A stretch of DNA of 64,000 nt from Isoetes taiwanensis (Eukaryota > Streptophyta > Lycopodiopsida > Isoetales > Isoetaceae), in NCBI GenBank assembly GCA_021234155.1, contig JAJEKV010000303.1, forward strand, positions 62,001 through 126,000. The letters run 5' to 3'. The position numbers and the translations under genes are program-made. The notes beneath the pieces were generated by a model. It was not told the origin of the DNA. It saw only the letters and a program-made list of their open reading frames with translations, and did not search any database. Below are positions 34,138-45,377 of the stretch, piece by piece. Positions within the stretch are counted from its first letter, which is position 1; every line of letters begins with the position of its first letter.

Positions 34138-34968
34138 TTGAAAGAGGTTGAGTGCTTTAACTGTGGAGGCAGAGGTCACTTTGCAAACAAGTGCTCAAGC
34201 AGCAAAATGAATAGAGGCAGACCAAGTAGAGGAAGAAATTATTCTAGAGGTCGAGGAAGAAATCCTGATACCCAAAGGTCTGCTGTAAATTTGGTGCAAG
34301 ATATTGAAGAAGAATCAAGTGAAGAGGATGAAGATGCTGAGGTAAGTAATTATGACATTTTGGTTGTTTCAAAAGAAAAATCTAATAATGATGATGAAAT
34401 GTTAATATTAGATAGTGGAGCAGAAAAATCCGTGACCAGTTCAGCCAAATTATTCAAGGAGGAAAAAGAAGGAAGAATTAAGCATATCAAGTTAGGAAAT
34501 GGGAAGTTACAAGATGTTCAATGCACGGGAATGTTAGAATTGTTTGACCTTCAAGGGAGAGCAGTAAACTTGAAGGATGTTTTGTGTGTACCTTCACTAG
34601 TCAGAAATTTAATTTCTGTTGCACAGTTAGTAGACATGGATTACACTGTTGTTTTTGACAAGTATCAATGTAAAGTGCTTTTGAATAATGAGATCAAATT
34701 TCTTGGAAGAAGATTTGGTAATTTGTTTGCATTGGATAGTGGTTGTTTGCCCTGTGTTAATTCTGTTATGATTCCAGATATGGACACTTGGCATCTGAGG
34801 TTATGTCATGTTAATCATAGCACCATAGATACTATGATTAAACAAAAAATAATCAAAGCAAAAAATGAAGTTGATGAGCCAAGAATCTGCCTAGGTTGCA
34901 TGCTAGGAAAACATGCAAGATTGCCTTTTAAAAGGGCAAAAGAAAAACCAAAGGGGTGTTGGAGCTAG
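34138..34968 (+). CDS. Element B open segment: CCHC knuckle, protease, pre-integrase (276 aa)
   Basis: This is the longest intact retroelement frame in the window. Residues 5-18 are CFNCGGRGHFANKC, a perfect CCHC knuckle. A basic Arg/Gly region (about 20-45) and an acidic linker follow. Residues about 88-100 are MLILDSGAEKSVT with the catalytic Asp of the aspartic protease. LKDVLCVPSLVRNLISVAQL is the usual copia segment after it. The GAG-pre-integrase domain contains DTWHLRLCHVNHSTIDTM and CLGCMLGKHARLPF, the His2Cys2 zinc site. It ends at a stop where integrase should continue. The intact part is a fragment of a Gag-Pol polyprotein. Confidence 0.92.
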   Translation: MKEVECFNCGGRGHFANKCSSSKMNRGRPSRGRNYSRGRGRNPDTQRSAVNLVQDIEEESSEEDEDAEVSNYDILVVSKEKSNNDDEMLILDSGAEKSVTSSAKLFKEEKEGRIKHIKLGNGKLQDVQCTGMLELFDLQGRAVNLKDVLCVPSLVRNLISVAQLVDMDYTVVFDKYQCKVLLNNEIKFLGRRFGNLFALDSGCLPCVNSVMIPDMDTWHLRLCHVNHSTIDTMIKQKIIKAKNEVDEPRICLGCMLGKHARLPFKRAKEKPKGCWS

Positions 34969-35640
34969 TGCATGGAGATCTCGTGGCCCTCTTAATGTTA
35001 GAGGAATATCGGGGAAAAAGGTATTTCATTACCTTTATTGATGACTTTAGTAGAAAGACAACATGCATGTGTCTTAGAACTAAAGATCAAGCCTTTGAGG
35101 CTTATAAAATGTTTGCTAACTTGAAGTGGAGTTAAGCAGGGAAAAAAAAAGTGAAATGTATTCAATCGTAGTGGTGGAGAGTTCATGTCATCGAGTTTAT
35201 CAAGTTTTGCAAGGTAAGGGAATAAAGAGCAGTTTACATGTAGTTTTTCTCCACAAACTAATGGCATTCTGAAAGAAAAAAATAGGACAATTTTAAATCT
35301 TTGTCGAGCTATGATAAAAACACACGGGGCTACCCAATTATTTGTGGGAGGAAGGCTGTCTTAACAGGTGAGTGAAAGTTGAGAATATGTTACCAAATAG
35401 AGTGTCGATTGGAATGATCGAGAGATGAGCTATGGTCAGGAGTTAAACCAAACTATGAGACACGAGAGTTTTTGGTTGTCTAAACTTTGTTCATGTACCA
35501 AAAGCAACAAAGGTTAAAGTTGGATGATCGAGCAAGAATAGCCTTTCTTGTAGGATATGATCAAGAATCCAAGGCATATCGATTATTTGATCTACAAAAG
35601 AAAAGATTTTGATCGGTAGAGATGTGGCGTTTGTGAATCT
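34969..35640 (+). pseudogene. Element B copia integrase core
   Basis: After the stop the sequence continues with VHGDLVALLMLEEYRGKRYF and ITFIDDFSRKTTCMCLRTKD, including the first catalytic Asp of integrase. Degraded traces of the rest follow in changing frames, including a match to QTNGI..KKNRTILN near 35255-35300 and RIAFLVGYDQESKAYRLFD-like sequence at about 35530-35590. At least five interruptions occur in 670 bases, far more than in the preceding frame. Confidence 0.8.
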
Positions 35641-36004
35641 CAATCTTATAAAAACATAAAGTTTTTCTCTGTTAATCCTAAAAGAAAAGGAAGTTGTAAA
35701 TTGAATCTGAACTTTATTGATGATGATGATGATGAGCAGGATGCCAACAAACTCTCCTCTCAACAAGTTGGTGCAAGAAGGCGCTTGAGATAGTGTGGCG
35801 GATGCCATAGAAAAGAGGTAACACCCAAAGGTGGTAGAAGAAGCGGCAGCTCGGATCTTGCAACAAGAGGCTAATGTTGATCATGAAAGGTTTGGAAGAG
35901 ATAACGTGTAGAAGTAGGAGAATACAAAGTGAAGCAGCAGGTGTAAACCTTATTGAAATCCTTGCCTTCTTTGGATCTTTTGAAAGTACCAAAATCTTAT
36001 AGAG

Positions 36005-36576
36005 AAGCTATAAGTGTGGGTGATGCAAAAGAATGGAAGAATTGCCCATGAATGATGGTGGATGCATTTAAGAGAACGAGGGGCGTATGAGCTTGTAAAC
36101 TTACCTGAAGGTAGACATGCGATTGGGGTGTAAATGGATATTTAAAATCAAGCGAGGAGTACAACCTCACTCAATTAAGTATAAAGCTTCGATTAGTAGC
36201 ACGAGAGGGATATACACAGAGAAGAAGGGAATTGACTATGAGGAAACTTTTTCCCCTATAGTAAAAATGACAAGTATCAGGATGTTGTTAGCAGTAGCAA
36301 ATGCAAAGAATTTTGAGGTACATCATATGGATGTCTCTACTGCTTTCTTGAATGCTGACTTGGAAGAGGATACCTTTATGATGCAACCTCCTGGCTTTGA
36401 GCAAGGGAAAGATAAAGTGTGGAAACTTAAAAGGCTGTATATGGCCGAGACAGTCCACCAAGACAATGGTATATTTGCATGGACTCATATTTAAGGGAAC
36501 AAGGTTTTATAAAACTAAAGGATGATGGAAATATTTATTTATTTAAGGATGGGAATGAAGTATGCTATATTGCATT
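36005..36576 (+). pseudogene. Element B reverse transcriptase, first half
   Basis: From YREAISVGDAKEWKN (about 36000) the copia RT begins. The frame 36117-36494 gives GCKWIFKIKRG, GIDYEETFSPIVKMTSIRML, FEVHHMDVSTAFLNADLEED with the first catalytic Asp, and MQPPGFEQGKDKVWKLKRLY. Later sequence (DDGNIYLFKDGNEVCYIA) runs into GCATT at 36572-36576, where the composite insertion interrupts it one residue before the expected YVDD box. The RT resumes at 43338. Confidence 0.92.
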
Positions 36577-36999
36577 CCTAGGATGGGTCCTATGATAGGC
36601 ATATACTGGCCGATAAGTGAAGTGGTGTTCTCATTGAGCTTTGTAAAACATTGAGTACAAATGGATCCCTCACTAGGGATAAATAAATTTGGAAATATGA
36701 ACTTTAAATGCTCCGAAACTAGACAATCATCGAGAGCATGAGAAAACTGAAGAATACAACATAAAAGATGGTTTTATCCGCCACTTGGTCGATGCAAAGG
36801 TGAAAAGACTTCGGTATTTTGCTCCTCATTGGGAAGAAGAATCACGCCTTCTTAGGTTTCTAAGGAAACCCAAGCAAATAGGTGAAGCACTCCGACCCAC
36901 GCACTATGGCAACCACAAGACCTTAAACAATCCTACGCGAGAATCAAGGCTGAAAGAAAAATAACCCCGTCAATGAGTTAGATGTCATAGGCAAGAAGA

Positions 37000-37360
37000 C
37001 CAGGAGGCTCGAGGGGCTACGCCGAGAAAGAAACAACAGCCACTAATCGAAAACCGTCCGCTGGAATGACCATCGCAGGGAAAAAACAACCGATTAGTGT
37101 TTTGCTCACCCGAGAGGCTACAAATGCTTCACGAAAAAACAATAAATATGATCTCCGGAGGGCAACCGCCCGCACGAAAAAACAATAAATATGATCTCCG
37201 GAGGCAACGGCGCCACGCCCCAGAGAAACCATGAATAATAAATATTGACTTCAGAGGCTACAATGTCACAATGAGAGAAACGCGGAAAATACTAGTGCCA
37301 TGCCGAGAAAGAGTAAACCAATAAGTATGCCTCGGAGGTTAAAAAAGCCACGAGGAAATA
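37000..37360. repeat. Minisatellite-like repeats in E1
   Basis: Units of about 45-60 bases share ACGAAAAAACAATAAATATG and ATCTCCGGAGG; two copies at about 37131 and 37178 are nearly identical, and flanking copies with GAGGCTAC and GAGAAA decay outward. The region is purine-rich on plus. Confidence 0.7.
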
Positions 37361-37639
37361 AAGAATGCAAATCTAAAGGACATAGAAAAGGAAATAAATC
37401 TAAAACGATCAAAATGAAAAAAAAAAACCATCAAGGGAGGGAGGGTGAGGGAAACCGATAGGATAGAGAAGAAGGAGAAATCTAGCTCAAGAGATGGGTG
37501 GCGATAGAACAATGAAGAGAGGTCAATAAATAGGATGAGTGAAGGATCTTCCCCATCCAGGAACAACCGGTTCTATTGTCAGTCGCGAATAGAACCGCGG
37601 CATTCCTAAGGATGGGTCCCGTGATAGGCATGGGAGCGC

Positions 37640-40600
37640 CGATAGAAGAGGAACAAACTCAAAACTACTCAAAGATGAAAACCGAAAGGAAGAGAAGCTA
37701 AAGAGAAATATAGTATAAAAGAAAGGGAGAAACGAGTCCACAAGGTCACTGGAAAAGAATGCATAGATAAGGCCGGACAAGAATCGAGTAAAACGAAGGA
37801 AGAGGAAACTAAGAAAAATGGAGGAAAAAGGGGGGATAAAGAGAAGACAAGAGACAAAAGGAACAATGAAGAAGCGGGATAAGAGCAAGTAATGCCTGAA
37901 TGCAAACAATGGAATGAATAGGAGAACACGATGGAGTGAAATGCTATGAGGGACGAACGGGAACATAAGAATGAAGAAGACAATGGAATAGTCTGCAAAG
38001 AAGAGATGAGGGAAGGAACTTTATGGGACAACCTCAGATAGAGCTACCTTAACATGATGTCATCATCAAAAGTAACGATCCCAAATGACTAATGTCCAAT
38101 ACTACATTAACAAAGAAAACTATAAAGCAAACTATCCTAACTAGCAATAGAAAAGGAGCAAGAAGACAAAGAAACCAAAGAAGGAACCAATGTGACTAAT
38201 ATAGTAATAATGACGGAACAATAAGCTAAAGAAAATAAATCAAGGAAACAATGCAAACACAACCAAATAGAGAAATGATATTAAATAGAGCTACCGAGAT
38301 AATGAGGAGTGTATAGCAAATGGAGCGCACCAAACCCATAATGAAGCATGTAGAATCTAATGGAATAAAGAAAGGGAGGAACGAGTCTACAAAGGTCACT
38401 GCAACAAAATAGAATGCACAAATGAAGCTGATGGGACACATGGAACAAGTGGAGTGAATTCACAAAAAGAGACAACAAAGGATCAATGCGAAAGACATAG
38501 AAACAAACACTCAAGTGACCCAAGTGACCCAATATAAAACACCTAGAAACAAACAAATCGGCTGATAGACTATAATAAATGGAGATAAAGGCACCAAGTA
38601 CTTGGAAAAAGGGAAAATATGGAAAAAGATGAGCAAAGAAGGGAAAAAAGCACATGCAAATGATGAAGCAATGGCAAATGGATGGATTAGAATAGCAAAA
38701 ACATGTCCGGGGAATCTGAGAATATTTGGAATGATGATATCAAGAAAAGAAACGAACCTAGAGCAAAAATGACAAGCGGATAAACCGGACTAAGCATAAA
38801 ACGTTTTTTGTGCACTAATAAATGTGCACAACTTCAGATTAGAAGCATAGAAAAAGTTATGCAAAAGCGAAAGTGAAACAACCAAAACGACGACATCAAA
38901 GGAGCTAAGAGGTACCAACCACCAGTTAATCCGGCGACAAAGGGATCAATATCTATGAAGCAAAAGTTAAAGCGAAGCAAAAGGACTAAATGTGGCATGC
39001 AAAAGGATCAAAAGAACTTATGAAAGTATAAGGAAAAAAATGCCATAGGGACAATGGGTTAATGAAACAATGTCATGAACAAGAACTACCAAGCAAAGGA
39101 CAAAACTAGAACCCATATGGCCAATTGAATATTTGCACAAAATGCAACCGAGAGACGAAAGCTATTGCGAAATGCTTAGAGGTAACATCAAATGTGCATA
39201 CAAAGGTACGAATGATTGGAACAACAAAACCACTTAACAATATACATGATAACATGTACAAAGCCTAAAGTACAACAAAAAGCCATGTAGTACAAGGATT
39301 ATCCACCGATGCATATGACCAAAAATATGCATTAAACTAACTGTGTTGAATGTTGAAGGCCAAAAGGACCTAAATGAACGAAACTACAAAAGAAATGACG
39401 AAGAGAAAATATGCAATGCCACATCACCCACCAAATATAATCATCATGAATCCACTAGGACGCCTGGAGCACATAGGGCAAAGCAAAGGGCCAACAAAAC
39501 AAATAGGAGTAAAAAGGAATAGAACCATAGCAAAGTGTACATGAAACCGTAAATACTACTAATAAAACTAAGAGCCACCGAGGCAAACCATGACAAAAGG
39601 ACAAAATGCAAAAAGTCGGAAGATGGAGGCTAAAGAGACTAATGGACCAAATGGAGTAAAGAATGGACAACCATCACGAATGAACGAAAGTGGAATATCA
39701 AGAACAAAAAGGGAGAAAACGAAATGAATCATGAGAATAATCACGAGGACTAAAGAAAACAAAGGATGCAAAAGAATAAAAAAACTTAGACTAATGAAGG
39801 AATACCACTGAAATGGACCCACATAACCAAAAAACTTCATAAGAATACCATGTAACAGTAATCACGAGAATAAATAAAACGATGTAAAGCAAAAAGGAAC
39901 AACAGGCACAAAGGCATTAACCTAGCAAAGTGATGCAAAAGACAAAGCTGAGGGGAATAACTAGAGAAATGGCACCAAATGAGCTAAAAAAGGGTCCATC
40001 TAGAGCAACATCCGCGAGGGCCCAAGGGCACTAAAAATCCAACAATGTGAAGTAAAAAGTCAATGTGAAGCAAAAAGACTAAACCGACAATTAAGCTTAA
40101 AAAAGAATAATGAAGAAACTTATAGCAATGGAACTTGTGTAAACAAAAGCAAGGAACGAAACAATGGGACTAAATGGAGCAACGCAAGCGTGATAGAGTA
40201 AGGATACGACTGAGGTGACCAACAATAATCTGAAGTAACGGTGAATCACGCGCAAAATCATGAAAAGTGGAACATATGGAGCAATAGAACAAATGGAACT
40301 ACAAGAAAAATTAATAGAAAAATGAAGCAAGTGGACCAAATGAGACAATGAAATGAACGAATTTCATGGGCTAAATGAGATCCAACTATATCACAAGCAC
40401 AGGCTGTTGAAACCATGAACCAAATGGCATGAAGCCATGTAAAGGAAAGTGAACCAAACCATGTGCACCCTTAAGTCTTGAAACATGGTGCCGACAGGAA
40501 ATAACAAATGAAATGAAAGCTCGTTAGGAAATATCATAAGAGATTAAACTCATAAATGCATCACGTTCATGCGATAGAAAAATAAAAGGGTGTGGAACAT

Positions 40601-41900
40601 AAAGGTTCACATATCAGAAAGATACGAAACAGAGTGTTTGCACATGCCAAAAGCGACAACAACGAAAATTTTCAAGTATAAAAGGACGATCATAGAAAGC
40701 AGTTTTTAACTATAAACAAGCAGTTTCCGATCACAAAATGAGGTCCCGACAACAGTATCTTAAAATTGAAAACTATGGTGCAAAGAATGCAAATGTAAAA
40801 TGGTCAAAGCTCATATCCACAAGATTGAGATTTATGGTACATATGCAAAAAGAGGGAATGTAAGGACTAATTTTGTGAAAAAGCAAGAGATGGAAGATGC
40901 ACCATAGCTAGACGAATAACTTTAAAGAAGTGAAGGTCACATCCTATGAAGAAATTACCAAGCTAAGTAGGAAGAGGTATCCCCTATGCCTAACAAGATG
41001 AACAATGAAAAGTCGAACAAAATAACTGCGTGAATACCTCCAATGCCATCGAGAACTTGCAGTCTAGTACATGGAAACTTGTGCTTAGGAGACAAAACTC
41101 TACCGGTGATCCTATGTATCATGGCCTCCAAATGCGTAAAAACATTTCGCCATAAGGCACTCATCAAACTCTGTGAGGGCAATACAAAGAGTCAACCACG
41201 ACACACGAAAAACTTCGACACCATAGCCAAAGAATAACAAATGGATATGCGGGCAATGGCACCAAAAGCATGGACAATGTGTTATGGAGCCATGGAGTAA
41301 ATAAGGAGAAGAAAGATTAGAAATAATAGAGATATACAACGAAGTGGAAAAGACGAGGCAAAGGAAAAAAGTACCAAATGAAAAAATACAAGCACGTCAA
41401 AGGGAGAGAGTGGGCCATCAACGGAGACATAACTATGTCCAGGGAGATTCTTGGGCTCCCAAGCGACCCCAAATGGTCACTTAGTCTTGTCCAGGCATGT
41501 TACTGATGCAAATACGCCTGAGAAGCTCATCCAAACAAGGAGTTAGAATAAATAAAACATTGATGCGAAATGTACCATAATCACGCCACAAAAGAGATGC
41601 AATCAAGCCTCGGAAATGGCAAAGAACTAGACTTGAACCTACATACCTCAAATCGTAAAACAGCAGCTATCCCACAAACTCGAGACCCAAGGCACCGGAG
41701 TCTAGAAAATCTTAAAACATATCTAGAAATGTATACTGTGATGCAATAGTAGTAGAAAAGGATTGTAAAAGGAACAAGAACCTTGTTAATCCGAGAACGA
41801 ACTTTGAAAAAAGGCTGGCAGGAATTCAATGTTAAAAGAAACCATATGCCAGACATAAGAACAATATGACACATGTACAAGAACCAAGGGCGTGAACAAA
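37640..41900. repeat. Strand-asymmetric, purine-rich degenerate repeat tract in E2
   Basis: For about 4.2 kb the plus strand is dominated by A and G, with recurring words such as CAAATGGA, GCAAAAGGA and AATGAAGCAA, and few pyrimidine runs. Some longer words recur: CACTGGAAAAGAATGCA near 37745 and CACTGCAACAAAATAGAATG near 38396, each next to AACGAGTC. Long minus-strand open frames here (for example 37523-37966) translate into Ser/Phe/Leu-rich low-complexity sequence, expected from composition, and are not credible genes. Confidence 0.7.
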
Positions 41901-42479
41901 TTTTAAAGGGAGCGACATGGAAAAACCTAAGCAAAAATAAAACCGAAGAACAAAGGAAGGCAAAAGACCATAAGAAAAGGCCAAGGAATAAATTTGTAGG
42001 GGAAACGGAGACCCGGTATCCCCCGCCAAGAGGGGAACAAAGGAAATCAATTGCTAGTATCCCTCAAGAGCCTGAACCCGACACAGGCGGAAGCGGTTGT
42101 GATCGGTTGTGATCTTGCAGCCACAGATCGATGGAGCAAAGATATTATACACGCACAAAATCAAATTGAATACATAAGCACAAACAATGCAAAAACCGCG
42201 CTTACCTCTTTGGATCACAAGAATCGAAATGAAGAAAATGATTATATCTTCCTGTCTAACCCGAACTGGGCATGCATACGAGCTTTTTGACCTATATGAT
42301 CCTTGAACTAAGTAACCTCCAACAAACCGCATCCCCGCTACAAAATCAATCCGATTCCCAGCCCCGGTGTGAGGAAAAAGCCATCAAGTGGAGCCCCGAG
42401 CACGCCGCCATGTGGGAATCAATTCAAAGTCCAACTCGGACCTGGAAACTAAAAGCAAATAAAAGAGTTTGACAAGCAA

Positions 42480-42970
42480 ATCTGATTAAGTTAATAAGCC
42501 CAACTGTGTATCCCAATTTGTAGAAGAACCGCATCCGCATAACGAAGCCGCCCCTCGAATTTCTGGCAACTCAGAAGAATTTCTGGAAAGCGATCTTACT
42601 CTATGAAGCACCCGGATCTTATAAATAAAAAGCCCGACAAAATAAGAACAATCAGAGGTTTTCGATCCCAATGGTGGGATCCCGGGATCATGCAAAGAGA
42701 CTACGATTAGCATTAAAAACTCCGGTACTAATAAGGCCAAGAATACCACACGGAAACTATTGTGGTCGCCATAGCATAGCGAGGCATCAGAAAACTCCAT
42801 CCGTCTCTCCCCGAGCTCAACAAGGTACTGGATTGGGATTGTCGGCAAGAAAAAGCTTTGTCTAGGGCATGCAAGATTTTAACCCTGGCCATCAAAGACT
42901 CGGAAGCAACCATAGCAGCCATGCCGTGCCCCCAAACATCCTGCAATAAATCTCTGCACACTTCATCCAC
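42480..42970 (-). other. Possible captured gene fragment in E2
   Basis: On the minus strand sequence complexity rises here. Frames at 42728-42970 and 42486-42848 encode non-repetitive segments (VWGHGMAAMVASESLMARVK, GWSFLMPRYAMATTIVSVWY) without a known domain. This differs from the monotone tract to the left and could be host sequence carried by the element. No family is recognised. Confidence 0.25.
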
Positions 42971-43337
42971 AAGGATCGCAAAGTATGCAACAAGCGCTCA
43001 ACTCCACAGGCCAGAGCCCAAACTCGATCCAGACAAAGGGGGAAATTCACGGAGAAAAGGAGGTTCTACTCTACAAAGGAAAGGGGAAACTATCGGATCC
43101 AAAAAGCTAAACAAATGATTAGATAGAAGTAACGCTTGATTGGATAGAAGCAAAGCTGCAGATTCAATCTGGTGGAGAAGTGAAGAAGAAACCGATAGGA
43201 TAGAGAAGAAGGAGAAATCTAGCTCAAGAGAACGTAGACGATAGAACAATGAAGAGAGGAATAAAATAGGATGAGTGACAAAGGGACGCCCCCATCCAAA
43301 GGAATGTCGGTTCTATTGTCATTTAATAGAACCGCGG

Positions 43338-44310
43338 GCATTATATGTGGATGACAATGTGATGGTTAGTAGCAACCTTGATGTGCTACAAAAATGCAAA
43401 GACATTCTCAAGAATCGGTTTAAAATGACAGAGACTTGGGCTTAACTTAAAAAGTTTTTAGGAATTGAAGTCTTGAGAGATAGAGACAAAAGCGGGGTTC
43501 TTACTTTGACACAAGGTGAAAAATATTGAGCATGCTCAAAAAGATTCAATATGGAAGATTGTAAGGTGGTAAAACTCCCATGGTTCAGGTAACAAACTAA
43601 CCTTGAATTTGAATGATGACAGGTCGAAATGGAAAACATTCCATATCAAAGAGTTAGTTGGTCGCTTACTATATTTATCTAGGCCGACAAGACGAGATTA
43701 TTTCATTTGTAGTCCAATATTCTAAGTAGATCTTTGTCATAACTTTGGAAAAGAGCTTGGCCTGGGCACGCTAAGAGGGTTCTAAGATATTTGAAAGGAA
43801 GCTGTAGATTATGGGATACAATTTAATTCGATAACATGGAGTTGCTATCATCTTGTGATTCAGTTGGGGTGGAGACCACGATGAAAAGAAAAATCAACCG
43901 GGGAATTATTTGCATGCTAGGAGGAGGGCCCATTTCATGGAAATGCAGGAAGCAAAAGGCAATAGCACTGTCGTCTGCAGCGAGAATATGCAGCTACAGC
44001 CCTTGCTGCTAAGGAAATAGTATGGAGTGAAAGGTTGCTACAAGAAATAGGTATAGAAAAAAAAAACTTTTGAAATTGTTTTCGGCAGTCTCGATTGCAT
44101 AGGAATGACGAAAAATCAATACAACATGAAAGGACCAAGCATATCGAGTGGAGATGCATTTCATAAAGGGATCTAGTGAAGAAAAGAATCATTGCTGCAA
44201 TATGTTCAAACCGAAATGCGGTTGGCGGAATATTTTGACAAAGGCTTTGACGAGTTAAAATTTAGTAAAGCGAGACATATGATCGGGGCAAGGAAAAAAA
44301 CATGAAAGGG
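43338..44310 (+). pseudogene. Element B reverse transcriptase, second half, and RNase H
   Basis: Directly after the insertion the frame reads LYVDDNVMVSSNLDVLQKCK with the catalytic YVDD box, then KNRFKMTE, and after a stop KKFLGIEVLRDRDKSGVLTL. RNase H follows with ISWKCRKQKAIALSSAA (about 43937) and INTT-KDQAYRVEMHFIKGSS in shifted frames, and the terminal ILTKALTS near 44235. A purine tract (GAAAGGGAAAG, 44304-44314) abuts the 3' LTR. Frameshifts are frequent. Confidence 0.9.
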
Positions 44311-44314
44311 AAAG

Positions 44315-44772
44315 TGTTAAATGGTGTCATGTTATTTGGGGAGACCTATGAGAAGCGATGGCGATGGGTCAAAGTCAAAGTCAAAGTCAAAAGTGGCGGG
44401 CACCCCCTACCCGGTGTTCTTTGGGCTGCTAGAAACACCACACCCCCCGCCCGCCACTTAAGGTTTGGTTGACCAGTCAATGTCAAAGTCAACTAGGGCG
44501 AAATTTTGGGAGAGCAAGTCTATCTACTCCGGATTTTTAGGCAAGTTGGAGAACTTTTCATATGAAGGGAGATGCACAATATGACAAGTGGATGCACCCA
44601 GATTGGAAAGGAAATATGGACATAAATGTGGGGTGATGGAAAGGGGGAGACTTGCAGGTCGAAATATAGAAGCGGGGAGATTGTCCCGGCGCCTGATTGA
44701 TCTTGTTGTCGGTGTATTGTGTATCGGTTTATTGAATACATCATCTTCAAATTCTAACAGTGGTATCAGAGC
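44315..44772 (+). mobile_element. Element B second LTR (44315-44759) followed by its own primer site
   Basis: The LTR is very similar to 32885-33333 and begins TGTTAAATGGTGTCATG. A 3' LTR should be followed by target DNA; instead TGGTATCAGAGC (44761-44772), a perfect primer site, follows. So this LTR is flanked as a 3' LTR on the left and as a 5' LTR on the right. No 5-bp duplication can be matched between 32880-32884 and the right side. A tandem or recombined copy followed by deletion would explain it. Confidence 0.88.
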
Positions 44773-45377
44773 AAGGTTTTGAAAAGCTCAATTATGATGG
44801 GAATATTTACAGATTTAAAATGGGAAATGACTGGTGCATTATTGCTCTGTATGTTGATGACAACATTATGGTAGCTAATGGAAGCAGAGTACTAAACCAT
44901 TGCAAAGATATTTTGAAAAAGAGATTTCAAATGAGTGACCTTGGAGAACTCAAAAGATTTCTGGGAATTGATGTATACAGGAATAGAAGTCAACGGATAC
45001 TAACTTTGAGTCAACAAGGGCATATTCAAAACATGTTGAAGAAATTTCATATGGAAGATTGCAATATGGCAAATACTCCTATGGTTCCTGGTCATAGAAT
45101 TTCTGCAGATATGAGTCCAAAGACAGAAACAGTAAAAGCAAACAAATGGAGAAAATACCTTCATGTAAGTTTGATTGGTTGTTTGTCCTATGTAGCCAAT
45201 TGTACTAGGCCTGACATTGCATTTGCAGTTAATATTCTCAGTAGGTATAATGACAAGGCTGGTAAAGGACACTGGAATGCAGCAAAAAGGATTCTCAAAT
45301 ACTTGAAAGGTACAATGCATTTTGGTATAGTATTTAATAAAACCAACTTGCAATTGCAGGCTTATTGTGATCTTTGA
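44760..45377 (+). CDS. Element A open segment: RT second half and RNase H start (205 aa)
   Basis: From about 44773 the frame encodes GFEKLNYDGNIYRFKMGNDW, ALYVDDNIMVANGSRVLNHC with the YVDD catalytic box, GELKRFLGIDVYRNRSQRIL, and LIGCLSYVANCTRPDIAFAV, all standard copia RT thumb and connection motifs. It continues into LSRYNDKAGKGHWNAAKRIL and stops at 45375. Compared with element B it is clearly related but a distinct sequence, matching the outer element A. The first codons derive from the primer site, not from a real start. The RT N-terminal half is missing. Confidence 0.9.
   Translation: MVSEQGFEKLNYDGNIYRFKMGNDWCIIALYVDDNIMVANGSRVLNHCKDILKKRFQMSDLGELKRFLGIDVYRNRSQRILTLSQQGHIQNMLKKFHMEDCNMANTPMVPGHRISADMSPKTETVKANKWRKYLHVSLIGCLSYVANCTRPDIAFAVNILSRYNDKAGKGHWNAAKRILKYLKGTMHFGIVFNKTNLQLQAYCDL

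Larger units (their letters stand above)
36577..43337. mobile_element. Composite insertion E (E1 1.0 kb + E2 5.7 kb), class unknown
   Basis: It interrupts the copia RT of element B exactly: the left side ends ..YIA in TATATTGCATT, the right resumes GCATTATATGTGGATGAC, giving a 5-bp duplication GCATT (36572-36576 and 43338-43342). A third GCATT at 37600-37604 divides the insert. E1 (36577-37599) and E2 (37605-43337) share the left end (CCTAGGATGGGTCC / CCTAAGGATGGGTCC, then TGATAGGCAT) and the right end (about 125-140 bases ending in GGTTCTATT-loop-AATAGAACC-GCGG). CATTCCT..GGATGGG at the left is roughly inverted at the right (CCCATCC..GGAATG). The termini do not start TG or CACTA, and no transposase was recognised. 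Confidence 0.75.

Noticed and set aside
37523-39840. Long minus-strand open frames that look like multi-pass membrane proteins
   Set aside because: They are rich in Ser, Phe and Leu because the minus strand is pyrimidine-rich throughout. Overlapping frames are all open, and there is no domain or start context.
36577-43337. Composite insert as an ordinary LTR retrotransposon
   Set aside because: The shared left end occurs at 36577 and 37605 but not near 42.3 kb, and there is no TG..CA border, primer site or pol. The similarity at the right ends covers only about 140 bases.
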